The notes under the pieces: generated by a model | Told to the model about the DNA's origin: nothing | What the model saw: only the letters and a program-made list of their open reading frames with translations | Databases searched by the model: none | Source of the DNA: Bacteroidales bacterium UBA6192 | GTDB lineage: Bacteria; Bacteroidota; Bacteroidia; Bacteroidales; F082 | DNA length: 64,000 nt | Assembly (NCBI GenBank): GCA_002422725.1 | Contig: DITE01000007.1 | Span: 17,862-81,861 of the forward strand | Direction: 5' to 3' | In this document: positions 33,921-41,760 of the stretch, one piece after another | Layout of the letters: each line of letters starts with the position of its first letter | How positions within the stretch are numbered: position 1 is the stretch's first letter | Program-made: the position numbers and the translations under genes

Positions 33921-35624
33921 ATGTCGAACATTGGATCGTATGAAGAAAGGGTAAAAAATTTCGAATGGAGCATTGCCGAAAAAGAACTCGGTTATGAACC
34001 GGGAGGAGACATCAACATTGGCTGGTATTGCACCGACCGAATCTGCCAGATGGGCAAAGCCAGTAAAATGGCTATTTTATGGGAAGGACTTGGTGGCGTT
34101 GAAAAGAAATACACTTACAACGACCTTCGGCTCAGGACCAATACCATGGCCAGTTTTCTGATTGGATTGGGTGTTAACCAGGGAGACAGGGTTTGTCTGT
34201 TCATGGACAAGGTTCCGGAATTGTACATTGGTGTGCTTTCGGTACTCAAAATGGGTGCCGTAGCTCAACCGTTGTTCTCTGCTTTTGGCGACGAATCACT
34301 ATTCATCCGACTCGAAAATGCCGGAACCAGCGCCATCATCACCCAACGTAAACATGTTGGCAAGGTGCGACAAATTCTAGATAAACTTCCCGGACTTAAA
34401 AACATCATCATCATCGATCACGATGGAAAAAAAGAGCTGAAGGAAAGGGAAACTGTTTTTGCTATGGATTCGGCTGTTCAGGTTGAACATTTCGACGTGG
34501 CAAAAACCAAAGCTGAATCCCCCTCTGTACTTCATTACACTTCGGGAACAACTGGCCAGCCCAAAGGCGTGAAACATGTGCATTATTCCCTCATTTCGCA
34601 ATACCTGACTACAAAGTGGGTTCTCGACATGCAGGAGGATGATATTTACTGGTGCACCGCCGATCCGGGCTGGGTCACAGGCACCTCCTACGGCATCATT
34701 GGCGGTTTTGCTACCGGTGCAACCAACTGCATACTCGACACAGGCTTCTCGGCCGAGAGCTGGTATCGTTTTATCCAAAAATATAAGGTGACGATGTGGT
34801 ATTCGGCTCCAACAGCTATCCGATCGCTGATGAAAGCCGGCGATGAACTGGTGAAACAATTCGACTTATCGTCGCTGCGTCACCTTGCCAGTGTGGGCGA
34901 ACCCCTGAATGCTGAGGCTGTTATCTGGAGTGAAAAAGTATTCGGAAAAGCTTTTCACGACACTTATTGGCAAACAGAAACCGGCTCGATGATGATTGTC
35001 AATGTACCAGGATTGAAAATAAAACCCGGATCAATGGGCAAACCATTTCCCGGAATCACGGCTACTGTGCTCGACGAAAACACCTACGAACCCGTTTCGG
35101 GTCCCAACAAGCCCGGTTTGATCGCTTTCAGGCCCGGCTGGCCTGCCATGATGCGCACCTATTGGAACAATGAAGAAACCTATCAGAAGAAATTTAAAAA
35201 CGGCTGGTATCTCTCCGGTGATAAAGCCTTTCTTGATCAGGACAATTACTTCTGGTTTATCGGTCGCGACGACGATGTGATCAACACCGGTGGTCACCTG
35301 GTGAGCCCATTTGAAGTTGAATCGGCTTTGTTGGAACACGAAGCTGTTGCCGAGTCGGCTGTGGTGGCCAAGCCCGATGAAGTAAATATGGAAGTTGTCA
35401 AAGCATTCGTTGTGCTCAACGAAGGATTTGAGCCAGGCGATATGCTCGAACTTCAAATAATGAACTTCATCCGTAAAAAACTCAGCCCACTTGCCATGCC
35501 ACAGGAAATTGAATACCTCGATAAGCTTCCCAAAACCCGCAGCGGAAAAATCATGCGTCGGCTGCTACACGCCAAGGAATGGGGCCATGATATCGGGGAT
35601 GTTTCTACCCTTGAAGATGATTGA
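33921..35624 (+). CDS. AMP-forming acetyl-CoA-synthetase-like acyl ligase
   Basis: A 567-residue ANL-family adenylating enzyme. The P-loop-like A3 motif is VLHYTSGTTGQPKGVKHVHY; A5 is DTYWQTETGSMM; A7 is YLSGDKAFLD; A8 is FIGRDDDVINTGGHLVSPFE; the C-terminal catalytic Lys is in LPKTRSGKIMRR. Length and motif spelling resemble AcsA-type acetyl-CoA synthetases (about 570 residues), shorter than E. coli Acs. The acyl substrate is not fixed by what I can see; acetate or a short-chain acid is the default inference. A 79-bp gap separates it from the ACP gene, and the Kbl-like gene follows. In that setting the enzyme may load ACP instead of, or as well as, CoA. Confidence 0.92.
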   Translation: MSNIGSYEERVKNFEWSIAEKELGYEPGGDINIGWYCTDRICQMGKASKMAILWEGLGGVEKKYTYNDLRLRTNTMASFLIGLGVNQGDRVCLFMDKVPELYIGVLSVLKMGAVAQPLFSAFGDESLFIRLENAGTSAIITQRKHVGKVRQILDKLPGLKNIIIIDHDGKKELKERETVFAMDSAVQVEHFDVAKTKAESPSVLHYTSGTTGQPKGVKHVHYSLISQYLTTKWVLDMQEDDIYWCTADPGWVTGTSYGIIGGFATGATNCILDTGFSAESWYRFIQKYKVTMWYSAPTAIRSLMKAGDELVKQFDLSSLRHLASVGEPLNAEAVIWSEKVFGKAFHDTYWQTETGSMMIVNVPGLKIKPGSMGKPFPGITATVLDENTYEPVSGPNKPGLIAFRPGWPAMMRTYWNNEETYQKKFKNGWYLSGDKAFLDQDNYFWFIGRDDDVINTGGHLVSPFEVESALLEHEAVAESAVVAKPDEVNMEVVKAFVVLNEGFEPGDMLELQIMNFIRKKLSPLAMPQEIEYLDKLPKTRSGKIMRRLLHAKEWGHDIGDVSTLEDD

Positions 35625-35703
35625 TTGGCATTGCCCGCAAAGATCGATTTTAAACCACTTAAAATGAATAATCATATTAATAAACCCTAAAATTCAAATA
35701 AAC

Positions 35704-35958
35704 ATGAACAACATGAAAGACATCGTTCTAAAGTATGTAATTGACGAATATCTCGACGACCCGGATGAAGAACTAACCTACGACAGCCCGCTGATTTCGG
35801 GTGGCATCGTTGATTCATTCTCTATGGTATCGCTGAAACGTTTCCTCGAAGCTACCTATAAAATTTCGCTTCCCGATGACAGGGCAACACCCGAGGCTTT
35901 CGATACCGTGAACAGCATTGTTACCCTGGTTGAAGAATTTATAAGTAAAAAATCATAA
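35704..35958 (+). CDS. Stand-alone acyl carrier protein
   Basis: 84-residue acidic ACP. The phosphopantetheine-attachment Ser is in GGIVDSFSMVSLKRFLE (about residue 38), the DS motif being followed by F-S rather than the usual L-D of AcpP. A helix-rich C-terminus ends VNSIVTLVEEFISKKS. It is not the housekeeping AcpP by context: it lies between an acyl ligase and an alpha-oxoamine synthase with 79 and 13 bp gaps, so it most likely carries the acyl donor for one of these. Candidate holo-ACP synthase is encoded about 4 kb downstream. Confidence 0.93.
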   Translation: MNNMKDIVLKYVIDEYLDDPDEELTYDSPLISGGIVDSFSMVSLKRFLEATYKISLPDDRATPEAFDTVNSIVTLVEEFISKKS

Positions 35959-35971
35959 ATACAGGGGAAAA

Positions 35972-37219
35972 ATGGGATATAGTGATAAAGTTAGGGGCGT
36001 ATATCAGGAAACCCTAAAGAAAATTGAAGATGCCGGCCTGTTCAAGACCGAAAGGACAATTTTTTCGTCGCAGGCTGCCGAAATTGAGGTTGAATTTCCT
36101 GTTGGTGCCCCGCGAAAAAGGGTTATCAATATGTGCGCCAACAATTACCTTGGCTTGTCGAGCCATCCCGATGTGGTTCAGGCTGCACACAAAGGACTCG
36201 ATACCCATGGTTACGGCATGTCGTCCGTAAGATTTATCTGCGGCACACAGGACATCCACAAGGAACTCGAAAAGAAAATCACCGAGTTTCTCGGAACCGA
36301 GGACACCATTCTTTTCCCTTCATGCATGGATGCCAATGCCGGCGTGTTTGAGGCCATACTCACCGAAGAAGACGTGATGATCAGCGACAGGCTGGTGCAT
36401 GCTTCCATCATCGATGGTATAAGGCTCTCGCCCGCCATGCGCGACACCTTCAAGCACCAGAACATGGAACACCTGGAGCAGAAATTGCAGGAGTTTGAAA
36501 ACAAAAGGATCAAGGTTGTCATCACCGACGGCGTTTTCTCGATGGACGGTGATACGGCCAGATTGGACGAAATGGTTGCACTTTGCGAAAAATACGACGC
36601 CTTGCTGTTTGTCGATGATTCTCACTCAAGTGGATTTATTGGCAAAACAGGCCGCGGAACCCATGAAAAATATGGTGTGATGGGCAAAATCGATATCATC
36701 ACCACTACCTTTGGCAAAGCCCTGGGCGGTGCTTCCGGCGGATGTGTGTCGGGCCGCAGGGAGATAGTTGAGATGTGCCGTCAAAAAGCCCGTCCTTACC
36801 TGTTTTCCAACACCATTGCCCCGGTAGTTGTTTCGGGAGTGCTCAACGTGCTCGAAACCTTGTCGAAAAGCACCGAAAGGCGCGACAAGCTCGAAACAAA
36901 CAGCGATTACTGGCGCAAAGGATTGCTCGATGCAGGCTTTGTACTCCAGCCCGGCGACACACCTATCATCCCGGTGATGCTGTTCAATGCCAAGCTGGCG
37001 CAAAACTTCTCGCGCGACCTTTATGAAGAAGGTATCTATGCTATCGGATTTTTCTTCCCGGTGGTGCCAAACGGTGCTGCCCGCATCCGTACCCAGATAT
37101 CAGCTGCACACGAAATACACCATCTCGATAAAGCCCTTGCCGCTTTTATTAAGGTGGGTAAAAAATACAATATTCTTGGCAAGACCAAAAAGGAAATTGT
37201 TGAGATGTACGGCCTTTAA
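35972..37219 (+). CDS. Alpha-oxoamine synthase, Kbl-like (paralogue 1, ACP-linked)
   Basis: A 415-residue PLP enzyme of the alpha-oxoamine synthase family (Kbl, BioF, HemA, Spt). Visible features: NMCANNYLGLSSHP, GTQDIHKELEKKI, VITDGVFSMDGDTARL, LFVDDSHSSGFIG with the PLP-contacting Asp and His, and the Schiff-base Lys in TTTFGKALGGASGG. Overall it is most like glycine C-acetyltransferase (Kbl), but it is longer than the paralogue at 38646-39836. It has an N-terminal insertion (VEFPVGAPRKRVINM) and a C-terminal extension (GKTKKEIVEMYGL). It starts 13 bp after the ACP gene. Kbl normally uses acetyl-CoA and glycine; here acyl-ACP may be the donor, by analogy with ACP-dependent serine palmitoyltransferases. 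Substrate identity is inference. Confidence 0.92.
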   Translation: MGYSDKVRGVYQETLKKIEDAGLFKTERTIFSSQAAEIEVEFPVGAPRKRVINMCANNYLGLSSHPDVVQAAHKGLDTHGYGMSSVRFICGTQDIHKELEKKITEFLGTEDTILFPSCMDANAGVFEAILTEEDVMISDRLVHASIIDGIRLSPAMRDTFKHQNMEHLEQKLQEFENKRIKVVITDGVFSMDGDTARLDEMVALCEKYDALLFVDDSHSSGFIGKTGRGTHEKYGVMGKIDIITTTFGKALGGASGGCVSGRREIVEMCRQKARPYLFSNTIAPVVVSGVLNVLETLSKSTERRDKLETNSDYWRKGLLDAGFVLQPGDTPIIPVMLFNAKLAQNFSRDLYEEGIYAIGFFFPVVPNGAARIRTQISAAHEIHHLDKALAAFIKVGKKYNILGKTKKEIVEMYGL

Positions 37220-37245
37220 TGGCTGAAGCAATTTAACAGCAGATT

Positions 37246-37284
37246 ACAGCCGGCACTTCAACAAAATTGCCGGCTGTTATTTTT
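37246..37284 (+). terminator. Rho-independent terminator after the ligase-ACP-oxoamine operon
   Basis: Perfect 10-bp stem ACAGCCGGCA (37246-37255) / TGCCGGCTGT (37268-37277) with a 12-base loop, followed by TATTTTTG. It lies 27 bp after the stop of the Kbl-like gene and closes the three-gene operon. Confidence 0.88.
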
Positions 37285-37373
37285 GAAAAATAAGCTAAGG
37301 TTCAATATTTTCAACATTTTCCTTAATTTTCACCGAATTGAGCAAGTCTATTCGTAAAACTTTTGAATTTTGA

Positions 37374-37404
37374 TTGTCTCGAAAAAGTGGGAAGTGTATC
37401 TTTG
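37374..37404 (+). promoter_or_regulatory. Candidate promoter TTG-N20-TATCTTTG
   Basis: TTG at 37374-37376 and TATCTTTG at 37397-37404, 20 bases apart, fit the Bacteroidota -33/-7 pattern. The element lies about 120 bp before the lipoprotein gene. A second -7-like TATTTTTG is at 37483-37490. The gap 37285-37525 otherwise holds no gene. Confidence 0.5.
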
Positions 37405-37525
37405 AACAGACAGGCATTGCACTCTGTCAGTACAATAATGTTCTTAACCAGAGCAAGACGGCTTCCGGCCTGGCATTTTTGCTATTTTTGCAACTATATC
37501 ATTGCCACCATAAATCGTAAATATC

Positions 37526-38539
37526 ATGACCAACAATTGCTTAATGAATAAATCGGCATTTCTAATCTTCATGCTGTTGCTGGCTTTGACAGCCTGCAAT
37601 CCAAACCAGCCAACCAACCTGGCACAAGTGCTGCGGGCCGACACCGCTATCAATGCCCTGGTGCCACAAAAAGCTGTTCTTGAGATTCTCGACACCAATT
37701 TTGTGTTTGTCGAAGGTCCGGTTTGGAAGTCCGATGGATCTCTGTTGTTTTCAGATATCCCGGCCGACAGAATTATTCGCTGGCATCCTGTTGAAGCTTT
37801 CAGCGATTATCTGAATCCGTCGCAGCAAACCAACGGACTTGCCTACGACAAGGATAACAACCTCATCATGTGTTCGCATGGTGCCAGAGCAGTAATTCGA
37901 CAACAGGCCGATGGAACCCTCACCTATCTGGCCCATAAGTATCAGGGCAAACGCCTCAATAGCCCCAACGACCTGGTGATTGCCTCCAGTGGTGCCCTGT
38001 ATTTTACCGACCCTTCATGGGGATTGAAGGATCTGGAACAATCGGCAGACAAAGAGCTGTCGTTCAATGGGGTATATGTGCTCCTGAACGACAGTTTAAT
38101 ATTGATCGACAGCACACTGTGGCGTCCAAATGGCATCACCCTGTCGCCCGATCAGCGCACTTTGTATGTTTCGGATATGTTTGTGAACAATGTCGGAAAT
38201 ATAAAAACCCTCTATCAATACACTTTGGATGAAAACGGAATGCCCATCTCCAAAAAACTGAATACCGTTACTGGTGCATCCGACGAAATTTTGCGTCAGG
38301 AAGGTGGTTTTGATGGGATTAAGACAGATATACACGGCAATTTGTATTGCACCGGACCCCATGGTATTGTGGTGCTGAATGCCTCCGGAAATTACCTTGG
38401 TACAATACGCACGCCCCTAAGCCCTGCGAATTGTGGCTGGGGCGACGAAGATTTTAAAACACTTTACATCACTGCACGCCGACATGTTTACCGTATCAGA
38501 CTTAATGTACAGGGGTTTATGCCACTTCGGGAAATATAA
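37526..38539 (+). CDS. SMP-30/gluconolactonase-like lipoprotein
   Basis: A 337-residue lipoprotein with signal and lipobox (SAFLIFMLLLALTAC, Cys about residue 24; the second ATG at 37544 may be the real start). The mature part is a six-bladed SMP-30/gluconolactonase-type propeller: FVEGPVWKSDGSLLFSDIPA with the metal-binding Glu, RLNSPNDLVIASSGALYFTD with the conserved SPND, LWRPNGITLSPDQRTLYVSD with PNGI and the D-x-x-x-L, and the late GGFDGIKTDIHGNLYCTGPH. It probably hydrolyses a sugar lactone or related ester on the periplasmic side. It sits between the two oxoamine-synthase genes, but no functional link is evident. Confidence 0.9.
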   Translation: MTNNCLMNKSAFLIFMLLLALTACNPNQPTNLAQVLRADTAINALVPQKAVLEILDTNFVFVEGPVWKSDGSLLFSDIPADRIIRWHPVEAFSDYLNPSQQTNGLAYDKDNNLIMCSHGARAVIRQQADGTLTYLAHKYQGKRLNSPNDLVIASSGALYFTDPSWGLKDLEQSADKELSFNGVYVLLNDSLILIDSTLWRPNGITLSPDQRTLYVSDMFVNNVGNIKTLYQYTLDENGMPISKKLNTVTGASDEILRQEGGFDGIKTDIHGNLYCTGPHGIVVLNASGNYLGTIRTPLSPANCGWGDEDFKTLYITARRHVYRIRLNVQGFMPLREI

Positions 38540-38608
38540 TGTGTGTTTGGCATCCCTCCTCCGGTGAATTATTCCTGTAGCTTCACGCTTTGATCAGTGC
38601 GAAAGCAG

Positions 38609-38616
38609 TACTTTTG
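38609..38616 (+). promoter_or_regulatory. Candidate -7 element (TACTTTTG) for the second Kbl
   Basis: TACTTTTG about 30 bp upstream of ATG 38646. A TTTG at 38589-38592 is 16 bases before it, slightly short for a -33 element. Confidence 0.45.
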
Positions 38617-38645
38617 CCAAATATTTCAATCAAAGCATTTGCCCT

Positions 38646-39836
38646 ATGTACGACAGGATGAAAGAAAGTTTAAAGGCTGATCTTCTGCAGATTAAAGAAG
38701 CCGGCCTGTACAAAGAAGAACGCACACTCGTGTCGCCACAGTCGGCTGAGATAACGCTCGACAGTGGAAAGAAAGTACTGAATTTTTGTGCCAACAATTA
38801 CCTTGGTCTTTCGGATCATCCCAGATTGATCAGGGCAGCGAAAAAAGCCCTTGACACGCACGGATATGGAATGTCGTCGGTTAGGTTTATATGCGGCACT
38901 ACTGATCTTCATAAGATTCTGGAAAAGAAAATTGCTGATTTTTTTGGCACAGAGGATACCATCCTATATGCTGCAGCATTTGATGCCAATGGTGGCGTTT
39001 TCGAACCCTTGCTGGGGCCAAAAGATGCCATCATATCCGATACGCTCAACCATGCTTCCATCATCGATGGGGTGAGGTTGTGTAAAGCTGAGCTTTACCG
39101 TTTTGCCAACGCCAATATGACACAGTTGGAAGAGCGGCTGATTCTGGCACAGGAGCACAACTTCCGGATTATTGTGACTGATGGTGTTTTTTCAATGGAT
39201 GGCAATGTCGCTCCTTTGAATGAAATTGTGCGTCTGGCCAATAAATATGATGCTATGGTAATGGTAGATGAATGCCATTCAGCTGGTGTTGTCGGAGAAA
39301 CAGGTCGCGGTGTAACCGAGTTGTTTAATCTGCGGGGCCAGGTTGAAATAATTACCGGAACACTTGGCAAAGCTTTTGGCGGAGCTATCGGTGGCTTCAC
39401 AACCGGAAAAAAAGAAATTATCGAATACCTGCGACAAAGGTCAAGGCCTTATTTGTTTTCTAATTCTTTACCTCCTGCAGTAGTCAATGCCGGAATCGAG
39501 ATGTTCGATATGATGAACGAGACACACGAACTCCAGGACAGGCTGCACGAAAACACAAGCTATTTCGTAGAAGAGATGAAGACAGCTGGCTTCGATCTTA
39601 AACCAACAAAATCAGCTATTTGCGCGGTAATGTTGTACGATGCACCACTGGCCAAAAAATTCGCCGACACCCTGCTCGATGAAGGCATTTATGTGATCGG
39701 CTTCTCGTTTCCAGTGGTGCCCCGTGGCGAAGCCCGCATCAGGGTGCAACTTTCGGCCGCCCACACCAGAGAACATCTGGATAAGGCCATTAAGGCATTC
39801 ATCAAAGTGGGTAAACTTCTTGATGTGCTCAAATAA
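38646..39836 (+). CDS. kbl: Glycine C-acetyltransferase (2-amino-3-ketobutyrate CoA ligase), paralogue 2
   Basis: A 396-residue alpha-oxoamine synthase with the normal Kbl length. It shows LNFCANNYLGLSDHPRLIRA, GMSSVRFICGTTDLHKILEK, VTDGVFSMDGNVAPLNEIVR, VDECHSAGVVGETGRGVTEL and the PLP Lys in TGTLGKAFGGAIGG. Kbl converts 2-amino-3-ketobutyrate plus CoA to glycine and acetyl-CoA, the second step of threonine breakdown (no threonine dehydrogenase gene is in this window). It is clearly paralogous to the gene at 35972-37219 but lies in its own transcription unit, which supports it as the housekeeping copy. Confidence 0.92.
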   Translation: MYDRMKESLKADLLQIKEAGLYKEERTLVSPQSAEITLDSGKKVLNFCANNYLGLSDHPRLIRAAKKALDTHGYGMSSVRFICGTTDLHKILEKKIADFFGTEDTILYAAAFDANGGVFEPLLGPKDAIISDTLNHASIIDGVRLCKAELYRFANANMTQLEERLILAQEHNFRIIVTDGVFSMDGNVAPLNEIVRLANKYDAMVMVDECHSAGVVGETGRGVTELFNLRGQVEIITGTLGKAFGGAIGGFTTGKKEIIEYLRQRSRPYLFSNSLPPAVVNAGIEMFDMMNETHELQDRLHENTSYFVEEMKTAGFDLKPTKSAICAVMLYDAPLAKKFADTLLDEGIYVIGFSFPVVPRGEARIRVQLSAAHTREHLDKAIKAFIKVGKLLDVLK

Positions 39837-39929
39837 TATACTTTAGACAAGGTTTAACTGATCAGCACGGCAGTGGATTAAAAGATGATTTTGTATCATC
39901 TTGATGCAAGGCAGTTATTTGATCTGAAT

Positions 39930-39953
39930 GCCGGATCTGTTAAAAGTTCCGGC
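39930..39953 (+). terminator. Weak hairpin between kbl and acpS
   Basis: GCCGGA (39930-39935) pairs with TCCGGC (39948-39953) around a 12-base loop, followed by TGATTTCACTTTTT. A second small hairpin (AAGATGAT/ATCATCTT) lies at 39882-39902. Either could end the kbl transcript; neither has a clean T-run. Confidence 0.4.
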
Positions 39954-40008
39954 TGATTTCACTTTTTCTATCTGAAAATCCTTTATTTTGCATCAAATTA
40001 AGCAGACT

Positions 40009-40383
40009 ATGATCATAGGAATTGGCACCGACATCATCGAAGTCATCCGCATGGAGAAACATCTGAAGAACAGCAATGGGCTCAAGGAAAAGCTATTTAC
40101 CGAAACAGAACAAGCCTATGCTGAGCCTAAAGCCTCACGATACCAGCATTATGCGGCTCGTTTTGCTGCCAAAGAAGCATTCTTTAAGGCCCTGGGAACC
40201 GGATATCGTTTTGGAATGGCTTTTCTTGAAATTGAAATCGTTAATGATGAGCTTGGCAAACCAGTGATTACTGCACACGGAAAAGTGAAAGAATACCTCG
40301 AAAAGCTTGGAGTAAAACACATCCATTTATCCATTTCCCATGTGAAGGAAATGGCCAATGCCTTTGTAATACTGGAAAAATAG
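40009..40383 (+). CDS. acpS: Holo-[acyl-carrier-protein] synthase
   Basis: About 124 residues from ATG 40009 (MIIGIGTDIIEVIRMEKHLK). The AcpS signatures are complete: GIGTDIIEV with the metal-binding Asp and FAAKEAFFKALGTG with the catalytic WAAKEA-type motif, then HIHLSISHVKEMANAFV. It transfers 4'-phosphopantetheine from CoA to the Ser of ACPs. It may serve the housekeeping ACP and the stand-alone ACP at 35704. It is in the same orientation as the upstream genes but probably has its own promoter. Confidence 0.95.
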   Translation: MIIGIGTDIIEVIRMEKHLKNSNGLKEKLFTETEQAYAEPKASRYQHYAARFAAKEAFFKALGTGYRFGMAFLEIEIVNDELGKPVITAHGKVKEYLEKLGVKHIHLSISHVKEMANAFVILEK

Positions 40384-40396
40384 GATACAACAATTT

Positions 40397-40711
40397 CTAC
40401 AGAATCTGCCCCCAGTATCCCTTACCCTTTTCGACCCGGATATCTCCCAAAACTTTTATCTGACACGACAAGCGCAGTCCTCTTACATGATTGTGAGGTG
40501 GCAGGCTAAGCCGTAGCCTCTCCTTTGAATGCATCGGGCTGACATCACCGGTAATTTTCATTGCACAAGTGCCACAACTACCCAATCCCCTGCAATTAAT
40601 AAAATTGGAATTACCATTATGAGGGCTAATTCCATGTTTGATTAAAACTTCGCGGAGCTGGCTGCCTATCGGGCAATGTATTTTTTTATTTTCGAACTCA
40701 ATTACAGGCAT
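40397..40711 (-). CDS. Plant-type [2Fe-2S] ferredoxin-like protein
   Basis: A 104-residue ferredoxin fold: VIEFENKKIHCPIGSQLRE at the start, then the cluster loop NCRGLGSCGTCAMKI giving C-x5-C-x2-C, and the fourth Cys in GLRLSCQIKVLGD. The C-terminal VEKGKGYWGQIL is usual for small stand-alone forms. It transfers single electrons; its partner is unknown, but the flavoprotein at 29861 is one candidate in principle. It is convergent with acpS, with 13 bp between the genes. Confidence 0.92.
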   Translation of the reverse strand: MPVIEFENKKIHCPIGSQLREVLIKHGISPHNGNSNFINCRGLGSCGTCAMKITGDVSPMHSKERLRLSLPPHNHVRGLRLSCQIKVLGDIRVEKGKGYWGQIL

Positions 40712-40881
40712 GTTAATGAACTTAATGCCGTTAAACAGTCTTTTGTGAAAAATGTTCTTTGATAGATGCGTTTTGTATACATTTCAACCTCCGAATCGAA
40801 ATAATGAAGATTTTACAGCATCATTCTACAGCCAATTTGTCGCCGTTTACCGACTTATTTCTCCTTCTTACCTAATTTTCG

Positions 40882-40912
40882 TTTACAAACCTTTAGCATT
40901 GCCTTAGTTTTG
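40882..40912 (+). promoter_or_regulatory. Candidate promoter TTTA-N19-TAGTTTTG
   Basis: TAGTTTTG at 40905-40912 with TTTA 19 bases before it. About 40 bp before the LiaF-like gene, so it probably drives the LiaF-like/LytS/LytTR operon. Confidence 0.5.
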
Positions 40913-40952
40913 CTTCATGAATAAAAAATCATTAACCCAATAATTTTATCAA

Positions 40953-41681
40953 ATGGAAACTAAACCCACTTATCCCGACCGCAGAATAGTAGCTGGATTG
41001 CTGCTTATCGTTGCCGGAGGTCTTTTATTGCTCGACCGGATGGACATGATTCCTTTCAACCTGAGCCATTATATCATTTCATGGAAAACACTCTTAATCG
41101 GAATTGGCCTGATTATTCTGGCAAGCCGCGAAAACAGAACCACAGGCTGGATCTTTGTCGGTCTTGGTGTCATATTCTGGTTACCCGAACTGTTTCAGTA
41201 TCAAATTCGTCTGAGCACCATTTTTTGGCCGGCTTTGCTCATTGGCATCGGCTTAATCATTATCAGCCGTCGTTCCGACAAAACGGTTTCAGGCAACCAT
41301 GCTCACGTTTTCAGCAGTAAGAAAACAATTGATGACAATGCAGATGAATATATTGATGAAACGGCCATTTTTGGAGGAGGAAACTCTAGGGTTATTTCAT
41401 CCAATCTGAGAGGAGGCAAGATCACCGCAATTTTTGGAGGAACAGACATTGATATGAAGCATGCTGTTCCTGCCGCTGATGGCTGTTCCATCGACATTCT
41501 GGTAATTTTCGGTGGAACCAACCTCATCGTCCCTGAGGATTGGCAGGTGAAGTCAGAAATAGTGTCAATCTTTGGTGGTTTCTCCGACAAACGCATTGTG
41601 CCTGCATCGGTAAACACATCGAAACTGGTCATCATAAAAGGCGTTGCCATCTTTGGTGGCGTCGAACTGAAAAGTTATTAA
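40953..41681 (+). CDS. LiaF-like membrane protein (DUF5668 plus C-terminal beta domain)
   Basis: 242 residues. The N-terminal 110 form four short membrane helices (AGLLLIVAGGLLLLDRMD, TLLIGIGLIILASRE, GWIFVGLGVIFWLPELF, PALLIGIGLIIISRR), the DUF5668-type repeat. The C-terminal domain has repeated IFGG phrases (TAIFGGGNSRVI, TAIFGGTDIDM, LVIFGGTNLIV, SIFGGFSDKR, VAIFGGVELK) typical of the LiaF/cell-wall-active-antibiotic-response C-terminal fold. In Firmicutes LiaF restrains the LiaS kinase. Here the next two genes on the same strand are a LytS-type kinase and a LytTR regulator, so a similar membrane regulator role is likely. Confidence 0.88.
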   Translation: METKPTYPDRRIVAGLLLIVAGGLLLLDRMDMIPFNLSHYIISWKTLLIGIGLIILASRENRTTGWIFVGLGVIFWLPELFQYQIRLSTIFWPALLIGIGLIIISRRSDKTVSGNHAHVFSSKKTIDDNADEYIDETAIFGGGNSRVISSNLRGGKITAIFGGTDIDMKHAVPAADGCSIDILVIFGGTNLIVPEDWQVKSEIVSIFGGFSDKRIVPASVNTSKLVIIKGVAIFGGVELKSY

Positions 41682-41689
41682 ACTGTAAC

Positions 41690-41727
41690 TTCCGGGCCTG
41701 GTTTATCGTCATAAACCAGGCCCGGAA
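41690..41727 (+). other. Perfect 17-bp hairpin between LiaF-like and kinase genes
   Basis: TTCCGGGCCTGGTTTAT (41690-41706) and ATAAACCAGGCCCGGAA (41711-41727) are exact inverse complements around the four-base loop CGTC. No T-run follows, so it is not a standard terminator. It lies between the LiaF-like stop and the kinase ATG at 41761 and may protect or attenuate the operon mRNA. Confidence 0.85.
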
Positions 41728-41760
41728 ACGAACTGTTCTCAACCAACACAAGCAACATCT

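Noticed and set aside
35972..37219. Calling the ACP-linked enzyme serine palmitoyltransferase
   Set aside because: Its motifs and overall sequence are closer to Kbl and to its neighbour paralogue than to bacterial Spt; only the gene layout recalls Spt loci.
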